Origin: Afipia sp. 1NLS2 | Lineage (GTDB): Bacteria > Pseudomonadota > Alphaproteobacteria > Rhizobiales > Xanthobacteraceae | Direction: 5' to 3' | DNA: 64,000 nucleotides | Assembly (NCBI RefSeq): GCF_000178995.1 | Contig: NZ_ADVZ01000005.1 | Span: 186,001 to 250,000, forward strand | Shown: in pieces, positions 1 to 9,582 of the stretch | Numbering within the stretch: position 1 is the stretch's first letter | How the letters are laid out: each line of letters starts with the position of its first letter | Notes under the pieces: model-generated | What the model was told of the DNA's origin: nothing | Seen by the model: only the letters and a program-made list of their open reading frames with translations | The model's database searches: none | Program-made: the position numbers and the translations under genes

Positions 1-134
1 CCGTCACGCGCGTCCGGCAGCGCCCGGTGCATGATGGTGGAGAGCGCGTAAGCGAGGTAGCGCTCCTCGAGCGCCTCACGCAGCGCGACTTCCTGAATGT
101 CCTGCGGTTCGGGGGGAATCAGTGTCTTGCCCAT
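1..134 (-). CDS. parC: DNA topoisomerase IV subunit A, N-terminus (partial)
   Basis: Translating the minus strand from the ATG at 134 gives 44 residues before the window edge. They contain [19 protein letters not shown], the conserved opening of the ParC/GyrA breakage-reunion domain. ParC with ParE decatenates daughter chromosomes. The residues match the ParC rather than the GyrA form of this segment, and the position just after recO on the same strand agrees with the usual order in Bradyrhizobium relatives. The catalytic tyrosine lies outside the window. Confidence 0.88.
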   Translation of the reverse strand, partial: MGKTLIPPEPQDIQEVALREALEERYLAYALSTIMHRALPDARD

Positions 135-338
135 GCCGCAGGGGTTAACGCCTGCCGCTGGGCGGGACAAGGATGGAATGAAACCGTCGAATCAGCCGGA
201 CGGCCAATTTTCTCTGCTCCGGACCGCAGACCTCATGACAAAGCCCGATGCCCTGATATTGTCAAAGAGTTCCAGTTCCATGGAACCAGAGCGGATCGGA
301 TGGGTTGCCGCATTGAAAGGACCCACAGGAGGAGAAAA

Positions 339-593
339 ATGAAACGTGTCGTTCTGACCGCCCTTGCCGCAGTCACCCTCGCGGGTGCGGCCACCTTGGC
401 CAGCCCGCGTGCTGAAGCCATGACGCTGCCCGGCATCACCGGCGCGCCATCGACCCAAACCGAAAACGTCGCTCTGGTCTGCCGCCGTGTCTGGAACGGC
501 TGGCAGTGGGTACGTAGCTGCTACCGCACCGGCCCGCGCTATTATGGCCCGCGTCCCTATTATGGTCCGCGCCGCTACTACCGCCGTTGGTGA
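339..593 (+). CDS. Small secreted Tyr/Arg-rich protein of unknown function
   Basis: This 84-residue protein starts at ATG 339, preceded by a strong AGGAGG site at 328-333. A longer reading frame opens upstream, but only this start has a ribosome site and gives a signal peptide: KR, a hydrophobic Ala/Leu stretch, then a likely cut near PRAEA. The mature part has one CRRVWNGWQWVRSC segment, which could form a disulfide, and a tail rich in RYYGPR-type motifs. Similar short exported proteins with Tyr/Arg tails are common in Bradyrhizobium relatives; the function is not known. It lies alone between parC and recO on the opposite strand. Confidence 0.75.
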   Translation: MKRVVLTALAAVTLAGAATLASPRAEAMTLPGITGAPSTQTENVALVCRRVWNGWQWVRSCYRTGPRYYGPRPYYGPRRYYRRW

Positions 594-613
594 CCAGCGG
601 CTGACCGATTTGC

Positions 614-645
614 AAAACGGGCCGGATTTCCGGCCCGTTTTTTAT
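614..645. terminator. Rho-independent terminator, probably bidirectional
   Basis: A perfect hairpin, AAACGGGCCGG / CCGGCCCGTTT, is followed by a T run on the plus strand, with matching A residues on the other side. It sits between the end of the small exported protein gene and the end of recO, so it can end both. Confidence 0.9.
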
Positions 646-661
646 TGCGGCCGATTGACCC

Positions 662-1411
662 TTATCCGGCGGCCAACTGCACCCAGGACCGCGCCACCGC
701 CGCGATAAACCCGTCCCGCGCATCGGAGTGGCCCTGCCCGCGCGGCTCCAGCACGTTGCGCAGCAGGAACAGGCCGGTCAGCCGAAAGCCCTCCATCATG
801 TCCCGCTCGGTTTCGGCGCCGCTGTCCTCATGACCCGCGCGCAGGAACGGCGGCAGCGGCAGTAACCGTTCGCGCCAAGGTTCCCCGGCGGCACGGGACA
901 CCGCGCAGCCCGACTTGGGCGACACATAGATCAGGTCGGCTTGCGCACCCGTCGCGGCGCAACTGGACAGATCGAGGCCGAAGCCGAGCTCGTCCAGCAT
1001 CGCCATCTCGAAACGGACGACATGCGTGGCCGCGACGACAGGCTCATCGAAGTCATCGAGAATCGCCTCGAGCAATTCGTAAATGCCGTCATGCGGGGCA
1101 CGCTCCGGCAACAGCCGCGCCAGCGCCGCGAGATGCGTGATGCCATAGGCGGCGTGAGGGCACGCCAGCATGGTGGCCGCGCGCAATTGCGTCCCCTCGA
1201 TCGCGTAATAGCCGAGATGTTCGTCGAGCCGGGCGCGCCAGACCGCGCTGACCGAATTGCCCGGCTGCAGCAGCGGCCGCATCCGCGTCCCCGCGCCGCC
1301 ACGCACCAGCCCGAGATGGCGGCCATGGCTGCGCGTCAGCAACTCGACAATGGCACTCGATTCGCCATGTCGCCGCGTGCCGAGGATGATGCCTTCGTCG
1401 GTCCACTCCAT
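662..1411 (-). CDS. recO: DNA repair protein RecO
   Basis: This 249-residue protein begins [17 protein letters not shown], the usual start of the RecO OB-fold domain, with the helical domain following. RecO loads RecA onto SSB-coated single-stranded DNA in the RecFOR pathway. The length is normal for the family. Only two cysteines (SSCAAT and KSGCAVS) lie where some RecO proteins carry a four-Cys zinc site, so a complete zinc finger is not present. It is the last gene before parC in a minus-strand run from lepB, and a terminator follows at 614-645. Confidence 0.95.
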   Translation of the reverse strand: MEWTDEGIILGTRRHGESSAIVELLTRSHGRHLGLVRGGAGTRMRPLLQPGNSVSAVWRARLDEHLGYYAIEGTQLRAATMLACPHAAYGITHLAALARLLPERAPHDGIYELLEAILDDFDEPVVAATHVVRFEMAMLDELGFGLDLSSCAATGAQADLIYVSPKSGCAVSRAAGEPWRERLLPLPPFLRAGHEDSGAETERDMMEGFRLTGLFLLRNVLEPRGQGHSDARDGFIAAVARSWVQLAAG

Positions 1412-1500
1412 GAATCGAATCTTACACGATCCGGCACAAAACCGCGTTGCCGGGATCGCCTCTCAGACCAGAATATTATCCGCAAAACACCGGCGCGTTG

Positions 1501-1890
1501 TCAGGACTGAAACCAGCCTTCCGCGTCGCCGGTAAAGGACTGGTAGATCCCGAGAGCCGTCAGCACCGCCGAGCAGATATCGATCATGCTCGCAAGCGAC
1601 CAGCCGTCATGGCGCAGGACGCTCGTGAGCGTGAGGATCGACAGGCCGAGCGAGACCATCAGCACCAGGCGCGCCCAGTTGCGCCGCTGATGGGCTGCGA
1701 CCCACACCAGATGGCAAAACAACAGAATCAGGCCCGCGCTGAAGATCGCGGAGGCCGCCACGTTAATCTGTGGCACGTCTTCGGGGATCGGACGCAAGGG
1801 AAACGAAAGCGTATCCAGCAGCAGCGAGGCATAAAGACAAATTTCAAAACGCCGCACATTCTCCGGTACGACAGGCTCAAAGCCTTTCAT
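1501..1890 (-). CDS. Small integral membrane protein between era and recO
   Basis: This 129-residue product is translated from ATG 1890, which overlaps the era stop codon by 4 bp (ATGA), so translation is probably coupled to era. This start was preferred over an upstream one inside era. Three or four hydrophobic segments are visible (around INVAASAIFSAGLILLFCHLVWVA, LVLMVSLGLSILTL and MIDICSAVLTALGIYQSF in register). No family was recognised. The conserved place in the lepB-rnc-era-recO run suggests a real, lineage-specific membrane protein. Confidence 0.75.
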   Translation of the reverse strand: MKGFEPVVPENVRRFEICLYASLLLDTLSFPLRPIPEDVPQINVAASAIFSAGLILLFCHLVWVAAHQRRNWARLVLMVSLGLSILTLTSVLRHDGWSLASMIDICSAVLTALGIYQSFTGDAEGWFQS

Positions 1891-2807
1891 TCCTTCGGAA
1901 ACTCCAGTCCCATCTCCCGGTAACGCTCGGGATCGTCGCCCCAATTGTCGCGTACCTTCACGAACAGGAACAGGTGCACTTTCTGTCCGAGAATGTCGGC
2001 GATCTCCTTGCGGGCATCCGCACCGATCGCCTTGATGGTGGCACCGCTCTTACCGAGCACGATTTTTCGTTGGCTGTCGCGCTCGACGAAGATGGTCTGC
2101 TCGATACGAACGGATCTGTCCTTCAGTTCTTTCCAACTGTCGGTTTCCACCGTCGATTGGTACGGTAGTTCCTGGTGCAGATTCCGGTAGATTTTTTCGC
2201 GGGTGATTTCCGCGGCGAGATGACGCAGCGGCGCATCCGACATCTGGTCTTCGGGGTAATGATAAGGCCCCTCCGGCATCGCCTCCGCCAGCGCGCGGCG
2301 CAGGTCGTCAACACCGTCGCCGGAAATCGCCGCGATCATGAACGTCTGCTTGAACGCGATCCGCTCGTTGGCTTTCTGCGCCAGCGCGAGCAGCTTCTCG
2401 CGCGCGACAAGATCGATCTTGTTGATGACGAGAAACTTCGGATGCTTGACGGCTTCGAGCTTAGCGAAGATCGCGTCGGCCTCCTCGTCAAGCCCGGCGC
2501 GCGCATCGAGCAGCACGCAGACCATGTCGGCATCGTGCGCCCCGCTCCACGCGGTCGAGACCATGGCTCGGTCGAGACGCCGCTTCGGCGTGAAGATCCC
2601 GGGCGTGTCGACCAGCACGATCTGCGCGTTGTCTTCGATGACGATACCGCGGATCAGCGCGCGCGTGGTCTGCACCTTGCGCGAGACGATGGTGACCTTC
2701 GAGCCGACCAGCGCGTTGACGAGCGTTGACTTGCCGACGTTGGGCGCACCGATCAATGCAACGAAGCCGCATCGGGTCGGCGAATTCTGTTCCGACACTT
2801 CAGGCAT
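1887..2807 (-). CDS. era: GTPase Era
   Basis: Era binds the 3' end of 16S rRNA and checks 30S maturation. The 306-residue protein shows the G1 loop GAPNVGKST, G3 DTPG and G4 NKID, followed by a C-terminal KH domain with VLGKSGATIKAIGADARK. The start at 2807 (MPEVSEQ) overlaps the rnc stop by 8 bp; an earlier ATG at 2831 would lie deeper inside rnc and adds residues not typical of Era. It is part of a translationally coupled lepB-rnc-era set, the usual order in alphaproteobacteria. Confidence 0.96.
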   Translation of the reverse strand: MPEVSEQNSPTRCGFVALIGAPNVGKSTLVNALVGSKVTIVSRKVQTTRALIRGIVIEDNAQIVLVDTPGIFTPKRRLDRAMVSTAWSGAHDADMVCVLLDARAGLDEEADAIFAKLEAVKHPKFLVINKIDLVAREKLLALAQKANERIAFKQTFMIAAISGDGVDDLRRALAEAMPEGPYHYPEDQMSDAPLRHLAAEITREKIYRNLHQELPYQSTVETDSWKELKDRSVRIEQTIFVERDSQRKIVLGKSGATIKAIGADARKEIADILGQKVHLFLFVKVRDNWGDDPERYREMGLEFPKE

Positions 2808-3648
2808 CCTTGCCGCCAGACACGCCTTCACGGCTCAACAAAGCCGATGCCGCCGCCTTCTCCGCCGCGCGCTTGCTTGAGCCGATGCCCTCCGCCGAGG
2901 CGAGCCCCGGCAGATCGACCGCGACACGGAAACGCGGATCGTGATGCGGCCCGGTGCGCTCCACCTCGCGATAGACCGGCGTCGGCAATCCCTTGCCCTG
3001 CGCCCATTCCTGCAGCACGGTTTTCGGATCGCGCAGCGGCCGCACTGGACGGCGCATGCGCTCGGTCCAGTTGCGAAGAACGAACTGTTCGGCAGCGCCA
3101 TAGCCGCCATCAAGGAAGATCGCGCCGATCACCGCTTCGCAGATATCGCCGACGATGCTGTTGCGAAGCCGCGCGCCGACGCCCGCGCCGACCGTACCGA
3201 GTTTGATGTTCTCATGCAGCCCGAGCGACTTGGCGACATCGACGCAGGCTTCCTTGCGCACCAGATCGGCGAGGCGCTTGGACATCTCGCCCTCGTCCGC
3301 CTTCGGGAAGGCGCCATACAGCATGTCCGAGACGATCAGGCCGAGCACATGGTCGCCGAGGAATTCCAGCCGCTGATAGCTGTCGGTGCGGCTCTGCGAG
3401 GACTTCAGCGCCGACACATGTGTGAGCGCTGTTTTCAGTAGCGCCGGATTCTTGAAAGTATGACCGATGCGCTGTTCAATCTCGCGCACCAGTTCCTTCG
3501 CACTCGGCCGGCGCGGCTTCTTTGGCTTGCCTTCTGCCGCAGGCGTGTCTGCCGCTGCCTTGCGTTCGGACGCTTTCGCCGCCGCAGGCTTCGCGTCGGG
3601 AGAATCGCCCTCCTGCACCGGCGCTGCACTCAAGACGTCGCCGATCAT
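2800..3648 (-). CDS. rnc: Ribonuclease III with an Ala/Lys/Pro-rich N-terminal extension
   Basis: RNase III cleaves double-stranded RNA, including rRNA precursors. The catalytic signature RLEFLGDHVL (Glu95, Asp99) and the second acidic motif DICEAVIGAIFLD are present, followed by a C-terminal double-stranded RNA-binding domain. The start at 3648 overlaps the lepB stop as ATGA. The protein has 282 residues, while the family norm is about 225; the excess is a low-complexity segment of about 45 residues before KELVREIEQRIG. An earlier in-frame ATG at 3708 lies inside lepB and is less likely. Confidence 0.95.
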   Translation of the reverse strand: MIGDVLSAAPVQEGDSPDAKPAAAKASERKAAADTPAAEGKPKKPRRPSAKELVREIEQRIGHTFKNPALLKTALTHVSALKSSQSRTDSYQRLEFLGDHVLGLIVSDMLYGAFPKADEGEMSKRLADLVRKEACVDVAKSLGLHENIKLGTVGAGVGARLRNSIVGDICEAVIGAIFLDGGYGAAEQFVLRNWTERMRRPVRPLRDPKTVLQEWAQGKGLPTPVYREVERTGPHHDPRFRVAVDLPGLASAEGIGSSKRAAEKAAASALLSREGVSGGKDA

Positions 3649-4406
3649 CTGATAACCGAGAACAGGCGGCTCCAGCGCACGCTGACCGGCCAGCGCCAGA
3701 ACTGCCACGCCTGCTCGCCCCTATCGACGGAGAAGAAAATAATCTGGGCACGGCCGATCAGGTTTTCTTCCGGCACATAGCCCACGCCCGACGCCACGCG
3801 GCTGTCGCTCGAATTGTCGCGGTTGTCGCCCATCATGAAGTAATGGCCTTCCGGCACGACATAGACGGCGGTGTTGTCATAATAGCCGTTATCGACGCAA
3901 TCGAGAGTCTTGTAGGTGACGCCATTCGGCAGCGTTTCCTGCCACTGCTTGACGCGTGCGGTCGCGTCTCCCGAGCCGCACGGATCCTCGCCGACAAAAT
4001 CGGCGACGCGCTCACGCTTCACCGGCACGTCGTTGATGTAGAGCAGCCCCTCTTTCATCTGGATATGATCGCCCGGCAGGCCGATCACGCGCTTGATGTA
4101 ATCGATGTTGTCCTCGCGCGGAAAGCGGAACACGACGACATCGCCGCGCGCGGGCGCGGAACCAAAGACGCGGCCAGAAAACAGCGGCGGCGAAAACGGC
4201 AGCGAATAGTGGCTGTAGCCGTAGGAGTATTTCGAGACGAACAGATAGTCGCCGACCAGCAGCGTCGACTCCATCGAGCCCGATGGAATGTTGAACGGCT
4301 GGAACAGGAACGTGCGGATGATCGCCGCGATGATCAGCGCATGAACGACGACGCGGATTGCTTCGCCAATCCCGCCTTCGGATTTGGTGCCGGATGTCGT
4401 GCTCAT
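3645..4406 (-). CDS. lepB: Signal peptidase I
   Basis: This inner-membrane protease removes signal peptides from exported proteins. The 253-residue product has one N-terminal membrane segment (residues about 17-35), then PSGSMEST with nucleophile Ser44, YIKRVIGLPGD with general base Lys105, and the late box GDNRDNSSDSR. The start MSTTSG at 4406 was chosen because it places the membrane anchor at the usual distance; upstream ATGs would add 28 unusual residues. It heads the coupled lepB-rnc-era run. Confidence 0.95.
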   Translation of the reverse strand: MSTTSGTKSEGGIGEAIRVVVHALIIAAIIRTFLFQPFNIPSGSMESTLLVGDYLFVSKYSYGYSHYSLPFSPPLFSGRVFGSAPARGDVVVFRFPREDNIDYIKRVIGLPGDHIQMKEGLLYINDVPVKRERVADFVGEDPCGSGDATARVKQWQETLPNGVTYKTLDCVDNGYYDNTAVYVVPEGHYFMMGDNRDNSSDSRVASGVGYVPEENLIGRAQIIFFSVDRGEQAWQFWRWPVSVRWSRLFSVIR

Positions 4407-4609
4407 GTCGTCTGAATTCCTTGAAACGGCGGGCGCGGCATGGACCGAAGCACCTGCGCGAGTTTTAAACGCTTGCCGCATCTGGCGCAATCAACGGCGG
4501 CGCGACAATCCACCAAACGATTGATATTTCTTTGGAAATTAAGGCAGCGGGATGGTCGGCCGGCGCGCCAGCCCGGCTTTTCCGGCTCAAACCTTGGCTC
4601 AGAACTTGG

Positions 4610-5023
4610 TCAAGGCTTGGGGACCGCGGAAATGATGACAAAGGCCTGCGCCAGGGGCCAGTCATCGGTAATCGTCAGGTCAATCCGGGCCTCATGACCC
4701 GGGGGGAGGAGCGACTGAAGCTGCGTCAGCGCCCCACCCGTCAGTTGCATGGTGGGCCGCCCGCCGGGGAGATTGACCACCCCCATGTCCCGCCACCACA
4801 CCCCTTCCCGGATACCGGTGCCCAGAGCCTTGGCACAGGCCTCCTTGGCCGCGAAGCGCTTGGCATAGGTCGCGACAAACGCACGCGGGGCCTTCGCCCG
4901 GCGCGCCGCCTTGGCCTGCTCGGCCTCGGTGAAAATGCGGTCGATGAACCGCGCGCCATGGCGCTCCATCACCTGTTCGACCCGGCGGATATCGATGGTG
5001 TCGGAGCCGATTCCGAGAATCAT
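4610..5023 (-). CDS. acpS: Holo-[acyl-carrier-protein] synthase
   Basis: AcpS transfers phosphopantetheine from CoA to acyl carrier protein. The 137-residue protein opens [16 protein letters not shown], with the metal-binding Asp in GSD, and has the second signature [15 protein letters not shown]. The ATG at 5023 overlaps the pdxJ stop (ATGA), so the longer open frame running upstream through pdxJ is not coding. The pdxJ-acpS-lepB order is common in alphaproteobacteria. Confidence 0.95.
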   Translation of the reverse strand: MILGIGSDTIDIRRVEQVMERHGARFIDRIFTEAEQAKAARRAKAPRAFVATYAKRFAAKEACAKALGTGIREGVWWRDMGVVNLPGGRPTMQLTGGALTQLQSLLPPGHEARIDLTITDDWPLAQAFVIISAVPKP

Positions 5024-5778
5024 GCCTGCCCCGCTTTCGCCCGGCCACGCGCCATCGCCGCGCGCATGGTACCGATGGCCTGCGCCAGCCCGACGAACAG
5101 CGCCTCGCCCATAAGGAAATGACCGATGTTCAGCTCCATGATCTGCGGCAGCGCCGCGATCGTCTCGGCGGTCGCATAATCGAGGCCGTGGCCCGCATGG
5201 ACTTCGAGGCCGAGCGAATGCGCAAGCTTGGCGCCCTCGACAACGCGCAGCCACTCGGCGTCCGACCTGCTGTTTCGCTCCGCCAGCGCGTCGCACCAGG
5301 TTCCGGTGTGAATTTCGATCACCGGCGCCTTCAGCTGCGCGGCCATTTCGATCTGCGCGGGGTCCGGCGAAATGAACAGCGAGGCGCGGATGCCCGCCTC
5401 GTTGAACTTTGCGATGGCCGGCGCAAGCGTCGCCTGCTGCCCCACGACATCGAGCCCGCCTTCGGTGGTCAGCTCCATCCGCCGCTCCGGCACGAGGCAC
5501 ACCGCGTGCGGTTTGGTCGCAAGCGCGATGCCGACCATCTCGTCGGTCACCGCCATCTCGAAATTCAGAGGCTTTGAAATCTCGCGCTTCAGCCGCGCCA
5601 TGTCGGTGTCGCGGATGTGACGGCGGTCCTCGCGCAGATGCGCGGTGATGCCGTCCGCTCCCGCTTCGATCGCCAGCAAGGCGGCACGGACAGGATCGGG
5701 CAGCAATCCGCCGCGCGCATTGCGCAGCGTGGCGACGTGATCGACGTTGACCCCAAGGCGGATGGGCAAGGAAGGCAT
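5020..5778 (-). CDS. pdxJ: Pyridoxine 5'-phosphate synthase
   Basis: PdxJ condenses 1-deoxyxylulose 5-phosphate with 3-amino-2-oxopropyl phosphate in vitamin B6 synthesis. The 252-residue TIM-barrel protein begins with [17 protein letters not shown] and shows the conserved [16 protein letters not shown] and [11 protein letters not shown] motifs. The length is typical. It lies 18 bp downstream of rsh and overlaps acpS by 4 bp. Confidence 0.96.
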   Translation of the reverse strand: MPSLPIRLGVNVDHVATLRNARGGLLPDPVRAALLAIEAGADGITAHLREDRRHIRDTDMARLKREISKPLNFEMAVTDEMVGIALATKPHAVCLVPERRMELTTEGGLDVVGQQATLAPAIAKFNEAGIRASLFISPDPAQIEMAAQLKAPVIEIHTGTWCDALAERNSRSDAEWLRVVEGAKLAHSLGLEVHAGHGLDYATAETIAALPQIMELNIGHFLMGEALFVGLAQAIGTMRAAMARGRAKAGQA

Positions 5779-5796
5779 TGATGGATTTCCAGGAGG

Positions 5797-8064
5797 CTAG
5801 CCGTTGACCCGTTCGACGCTCGCGACCACGGCTTTCGCGCGCAACTGGTTGATGATCCCGTTCAGGTGCTTGAGGTCGTAGACCTCGAGATCGATGATGA
5901 GATCGGTGAAATCGGGCGAGCGGCGGCTCATGCCGATGTTGTCGATATTGCCGTCATGCTCGGCAATCACGCCCGCGACCTGTGCGAGGCTACCCGGCTC
6001 GTTGACGTTCTGCACATGCAGCCGTGCCGGAAAGCGCCGCGGCGCGGCTTCGTCGATGTCCCAACGCACATCGACCCAGCGCTCCGGTTCTTCCTCGAAA
6101 TCCTTCAAGGCAGGCGCCTGGATCGGATAAATGGTGATGCCCTCGCCCGGCGTGACGATGCCGACGATGCGATCCCCCGGCACGGCACCGCCATTCGGCG
6201 CGAACTTGATCGGCAGATCGGAATTGATGCCGTGGATCGGAATCGCCGTGCTGCTCGTGGCAGAATCCGGCGTCTTGCCCTTCGCCGCTGCGCCCTTGAT
6301 GCCGCTGAGACGCGCCTCTTCCTTGTAATCGGGATACATCGCGCGGGCGACATCGGCGGCCTTCATTTCGCCTCGCCCAACCGCCGCCATCACGTCATCA
6401 ATCGAGGTGCGTGCGAGCCGCGGCAGCGCGCCCTTGAGCTTGTCGTCGGCGTAGACGATCTTTGCGCGCATGAACAGGCGCTCGACGATGCGTCGCCCCA
6501 ATCCCGCATACTGATCGCGCACCGCTGCGCGGGTGGCGCGGCGGATCGCAGCCTTCGCCTTGCCGGTGACGGCCAGCGCCTCCCATGCCGAGGGCGGCGC
6601 CAGTTGCGCGCGCGAGGTCAACACCACGACCTCGTCGCCATTGTGCAACTCCGAGGACAGCGGCGAGAACTGGCCATTGATCTTGCAGCCCACCGCACTG
6701 TTGCCGACGTCGGTATGCACCGCATAGGCAAAGTCGATCACATTGGCGTGGCGTGGCAGCGCGATCAGCTTTCCCTTCGGCGTGAAGCAGAACACCTGAT
6801 CGTGGAACAGCTCCATCTTGGTGTGTTCGAGGAATTCCTCCGGATTGGCGCTTTCCGCCAGCATCTCGATGGTGTGGCGCAGCCAGGCGAAGGCATTGGA
6901 TTCCCGCTTCAGCATCTCGGTCGGAGAATCGACGCCCTCCTTGTAGAAGGAGTGCGCAGCGATGCCATACTCGTTAATGCGATCCATCTCCTCGGTGCGG
7001 ATCTGCAACTCGACGCGCTGATTGCCGGGGCCGATCACCGTGGTGTGGATCGAGCGATAGTCGTTCTGCTTCGGCGTCGAGATGTAATCCTTGAAGCGTC
7101 CCGGCACGACCGGCCATGTGGTGTGCACCACGCCGAGCGCCCGGTAGCACTCCTCCGGCGTCTCCAGAATCACGCGAAAACCGAAGATGTCGGACAATTG
7201 CTCGAAATTGACCGACTTGCGCTCCATCTTCACCCAGATCGAGAACGGCTGCTTGCGCCGCCCCTTCACCACCGCCTTGAGGCCGTGCGATTCCAGACTC
7301 GCGGACAATTGCGTCTCGATCTCGCCGATCAGGTTGCGGTTGAGTTCGGTCAGAGCATCGAGCCGCTGCGTGACCACCGCGCGCGCCTCCGGATCGAGTA
7401 CCTTGAAAGACAGATCCTCCAGCTCCTCACGCATTTCCTGCATACCCATGCGGCCAGCAAGCGGCGCATAGATGTCGAGCGTCTCCTCGGCGATGCGCTG
7501 GCGCGAGGCCGGCGGCATGAATTCCATCGTGCGCATGTTGTGCAGGCGATCGGCGAGCTTGACCAGCAGTACGCGCACGTCGTTCGAGATCGCGAGCAAG
7601 AGCTTGCGCAGGTTTTCCGCCTGCTTGGCCTCGCGCGAGACGAGTTCGAGCCGCTTCAGTTTGGTGAGGCCTTCGACCAGCGCGCCGATTTCGGTGCCGA
7701 ACAACTGGTCGATTTCGGCGCGCGTGGACTCGGTGTCTTCGATGGTGTCGTGCAGCAGCGCGGCGACAATGGTGGCGTCGTCGAGCTTGAGGTCGGTCAG
7801 GATCGCGGCGACCTCAAGCGGATGAGAGAAATACGGATCGCCCGAAGCGCGCTTCTGCTCGCCATGGGCCTTCATGGCATAGACATAGGCGCGGTTGAGC
7901 AGATCCTCGTCGGTGTGCGGATTGTAGGACCGGACCCGATCCACCAGATCGTACTGCCGCATCATCTTCGGCCGCGCGCGCGCCGGACGCTTGAGCGCAG
8001 CCGCGGCCTCCGCCGTGGTGACGCTTGCCTGCATCTGACCTGCGCTGCGGCGTCCAGCCGGCAT
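5797..8064 (-). CDS. rsh: Bifunctional (p)ppGpp synthase/hydrolase (Rsh)
   Basis: This is the single long RelA/SpoT homologue typical of alphaproteobacteria, controlling the stringent response. The 755 residues show an intact hydrolase HD motif (LLHDTIEDT), the synthetase domain (DIFGFRVI and YRSIHTTV), a TGS domain ([21 protein letters not shown]) and a C-terminal ACT domain. An intact HD motif argues that it can both make and break (p)ppGpp. The start at 8064 has an AAGGACGG site upstream; internal ATGs at 8034 and 7965 are alternatives. It follows rpoZ, as in many Proteobacteria. Confidence 0.95.
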   Translation of the reverse strand: MPAGRRSAGQMQASVTTAEAAAALKRPARARPKMMRQYDLVDRVRSYNPHTDEDLLNRAYVYAMKAHGEQKRASGDPYFSHPLEVAAILTDLKLDDATIVAALLHDTIEDTESTRAEIDQLFGTEIGALVEGLTKLKRLELVSREAKQAENLRKLLLAISNDVRVLLVKLADRLHNMRTMEFMPPASRQRIAEETLDIYAPLAGRMGMQEMREELEDLSFKVLDPEARAVVTQRLDALTELNRNLIGEIETQLSASLESHGLKAVVKGRRKQPFSIWVKMERKSVNFEQLSDIFGFRVILETPEECYRALGVVHTTWPVVPGRFKDYISTPKQNDYRSIHTTVIGPGNQRVELQIRTEEMDRINEYGIAAHSFYKEGVDSPTEMLKRESNAFAWLRHTIEMLAESANPEEFLEHTKMELFHDQVFCFTPKGKLIALPRHANVIDFAYAVHTDVGNSAVGCKINGQFSPLSSELHNGDEVVVLTSRAQLAPPSAWEALAVTGKAKAAIRRATRAAVRDQYAGLGRRIVERLFMRAKIVYADDKLKGALPRLARTSIDDVMAAVGRGEMKAADVARAMYPDYKEEARLSGIKGAAAKGKTPDSATSSTAIPIHGINSDLPIKFAPNGGAVPGDRIVGIVTPGEGITIYPIQAPALKDFEEEPERWVDVRWDIDEAAPRRFPARLHVQNVNEPGSLAQVAGVIAEHDGNIDNIGMSRRSPDFTDLIIDLEVYDLKHLNGIINQLRAKAVVASVERVNG

Positions 8065-8190
8065 TTCGAAACCGTCCTTCCGGATTCGGGGCTTATCCCC
8101 TGGATGAGAATATCGCCGTCCCCGGTTCCAATCGCAAGAAAGGTTATCGTGAAATGTTGAACAGGATCAAAAGCAAAAGGCCGAAAAACA

Positions 8191-8215
8191 AAAGGCCCGA
8201 GTTTCCCCGGGCCCT
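8191..8215 (-). terminator. Terminator downstream of rpoZ
   Basis: Read on the minus strand, GGGCCCG GGGAAA CTCGGGCC is followed by TTTTGTTTTT. It separates rpoZ from rsh, so rsh expression needs read-through or its own promoter. Confidence 0.75.
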
Positions 8216-8249
8216 GTGATCTACCTATCGTGTCCGGCGCTCGTCCGGC

Positions 8250-8642
8250 TTATTCGTCTTCCTCAGGCTGCTCTTCCGGCGGCGCGAGGCCTTCCAGACC
8301 CTTGAGCAACTCTTCTTCGGTCATGCGCTCGACGGCGACCTCGGTGTCGTCGGCATCGACGCTCGCGCCGGCCGAGCCGATCAGCGGGATCGTGTCCGGC
8401 TCCGGTTCGTCCACCTCGACGAACTTCTGCAGCGAGTGCACGAGTTCTTCCCTGAGGTCTTCCGGGGCAATGGTCTGGTCCGCGATTTCACGCAGCGACA
8501 CCACCGGATTCTTGTCGTTGTCGCGATCGACCGTGATCGGCGAACCCGACGAGATCATGCGCGCGCGATGCGCGGCAAGCAGCACGAGATCAAACCGGTT
8601 ATCGACCTTGTCGATGCAATCCTCGACGGTAACGCGCGCCAT
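8250..8642 (-). CDS. rpoZ: RNA polymerase omega subunit
   Basis: Omega helps fold and assemble the beta' subunit and forms part of the ppGpp site of RNA polymerase. The 130-residue protein begins [28 protein letters not shown], the family signature, and ends in an acidic Glu-rich tail. The ATG at 8642 is the canonical start; a longer open frame upstream has no matching residues. Its placement directly upstream of rsh fits the shared link to ppGpp. Confidence 0.96.
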   Translation of the reverse strand: MARVTVEDCIDKVDNRFDLVLLAAHRARMISSGSPITVDRDNDKNPVVSLREIADQTIAPEDLREELVHSLQKFVEVDEPEPDTIPLIGSAGASVDADDTEVAVERMTEEELLKGLEGLAPPEEQPEEDE

Positions 8643-8943
8643 AAAGCCGCTCCGTAAAACAGGTTGAAAAGTTTGTTGCGGTGCCGAAGTAAATACAAGG
8701 AATACGCGAGGATCGCAACCGCCAATTTTGCCCGGATTTGCAGGCTTTTTGCGGGGGGAACCACACCGCATTGACGTTCTGTTCAGCTTATCGGAATGCT
8801 TTATCTACCCAGGGTAGTTATCGGCCGGTTTTACGCTGGTGGCCAAGGTTTTGCTTCATTGCCTCACCACTATATCGTTATGAAGCACCTGCGCGAGATC
8901 AACGCGCCAATAACCTCATAACAAACGGACGAGAAATCTTTTG
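8643..8943. other. Intergenic region between divergent rpoZ and NYN gene
   Basis: About 300 bp must contain both promoters. I see no RNA gene, repeat or convincing operator. The half nearer the NYN gene is somewhat AT-richer. Confidence 0.5.
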
Positions 8944-9582
8944 ATGACATCGCCTTCTCATAAAATTGCGCTTTTCATAGATGGAGCCAATCTCTACGCC
9001 ACCGCCAAAACTCTCGGCTTTGATATCGACTACAAACGCCTTCTGCTTGAATTTCAGAACCGGGGCACGCTGGTTCGCGCCTTCTACTACACCGCCATTA
9101 TCGAGGATCAGGAATACTCCTCGATTCGTCCGTTGATCGACTGGCTGGACTACAACGGCTACACCGTCGTCACCAAGGCGACGAAGGAATTCATCGACGC
9201 CAGCGGCCGCCGCAAGGTGAAGGGCAATATGGACATCGAGCTCGCCGTCGATGCCATGGAGCTGGCCGAGCACATCGACCATATGGTGCTGTTCTCCGGC
9301 GACGGCGATTTCCGCTCGCTGGTCGAAGCAGTGCAGCGGCGTGGCGTGCGCGTCACCGTGGTCTCCACCATCTCCAGCCAGCCGCCGATGATCGCGGACG
9401 AGTTGCGCCGCCAGGCGGATGTCTTTACTGATCTGGTCCAGCTCCAATCCAAGCTCGGCCGCGATCCGGGCGAGCGCACCACACCGCGCGAGCCCCGGGA
9501 GCGCCAGCATACGCCGCAATTCCTGCAGCGGAGCACGAGTACGATTGCACCGCGGGCCAATGAAGAAGAGTACGACGACTAA
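8944..9582 (+). CDS. NYN domain protein (LabA/DUF88 family), putative ribonuclease
   Basis: The 212-residue protein shows the PIN-like NYN fold: FIDGANLYATAK near the N-terminus (first catalytic Asp), KGNMDIELAVDAM (middle acidic cluster) and LFSGDGDFRSLVEA (last Asp pair). NYN proteins are predicted metal-dependent RNases, but the substrate here is unknown. A low-complexity basic tail follows residue about 175. The frame also has TTG at 8941, directly before ATG 8944. It overlaps the downstream uracil-DNA glycosylase gene by 23 bp. Confidence 0.88.
   Translation: MTSPSHKIALFIDGANLYATAKTLGFDIDYKRLLLEFQNRGTLVRAFYYTAIIEDQEYSSIRPLIDWLDYNGYTVVTKATKEFIDASGRRKVKGNMDIELAVDAMELAEHIDHMVLFSGDGDFRSLVEAVQRRGVRVTVVSTISSQPPMIADELRRQADVFTDLVQLQSKLGRDPGERTTPREPRERQHTPQFLQRSTSTIAPRANEEEYDD

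Noticed and set aside
5866-8160. 764-codon open frame on the plus strand
   Set aside because: It is antisense to rsh over its full length and has no protein-like features; antisense open frames are expected in high-GC DNA.
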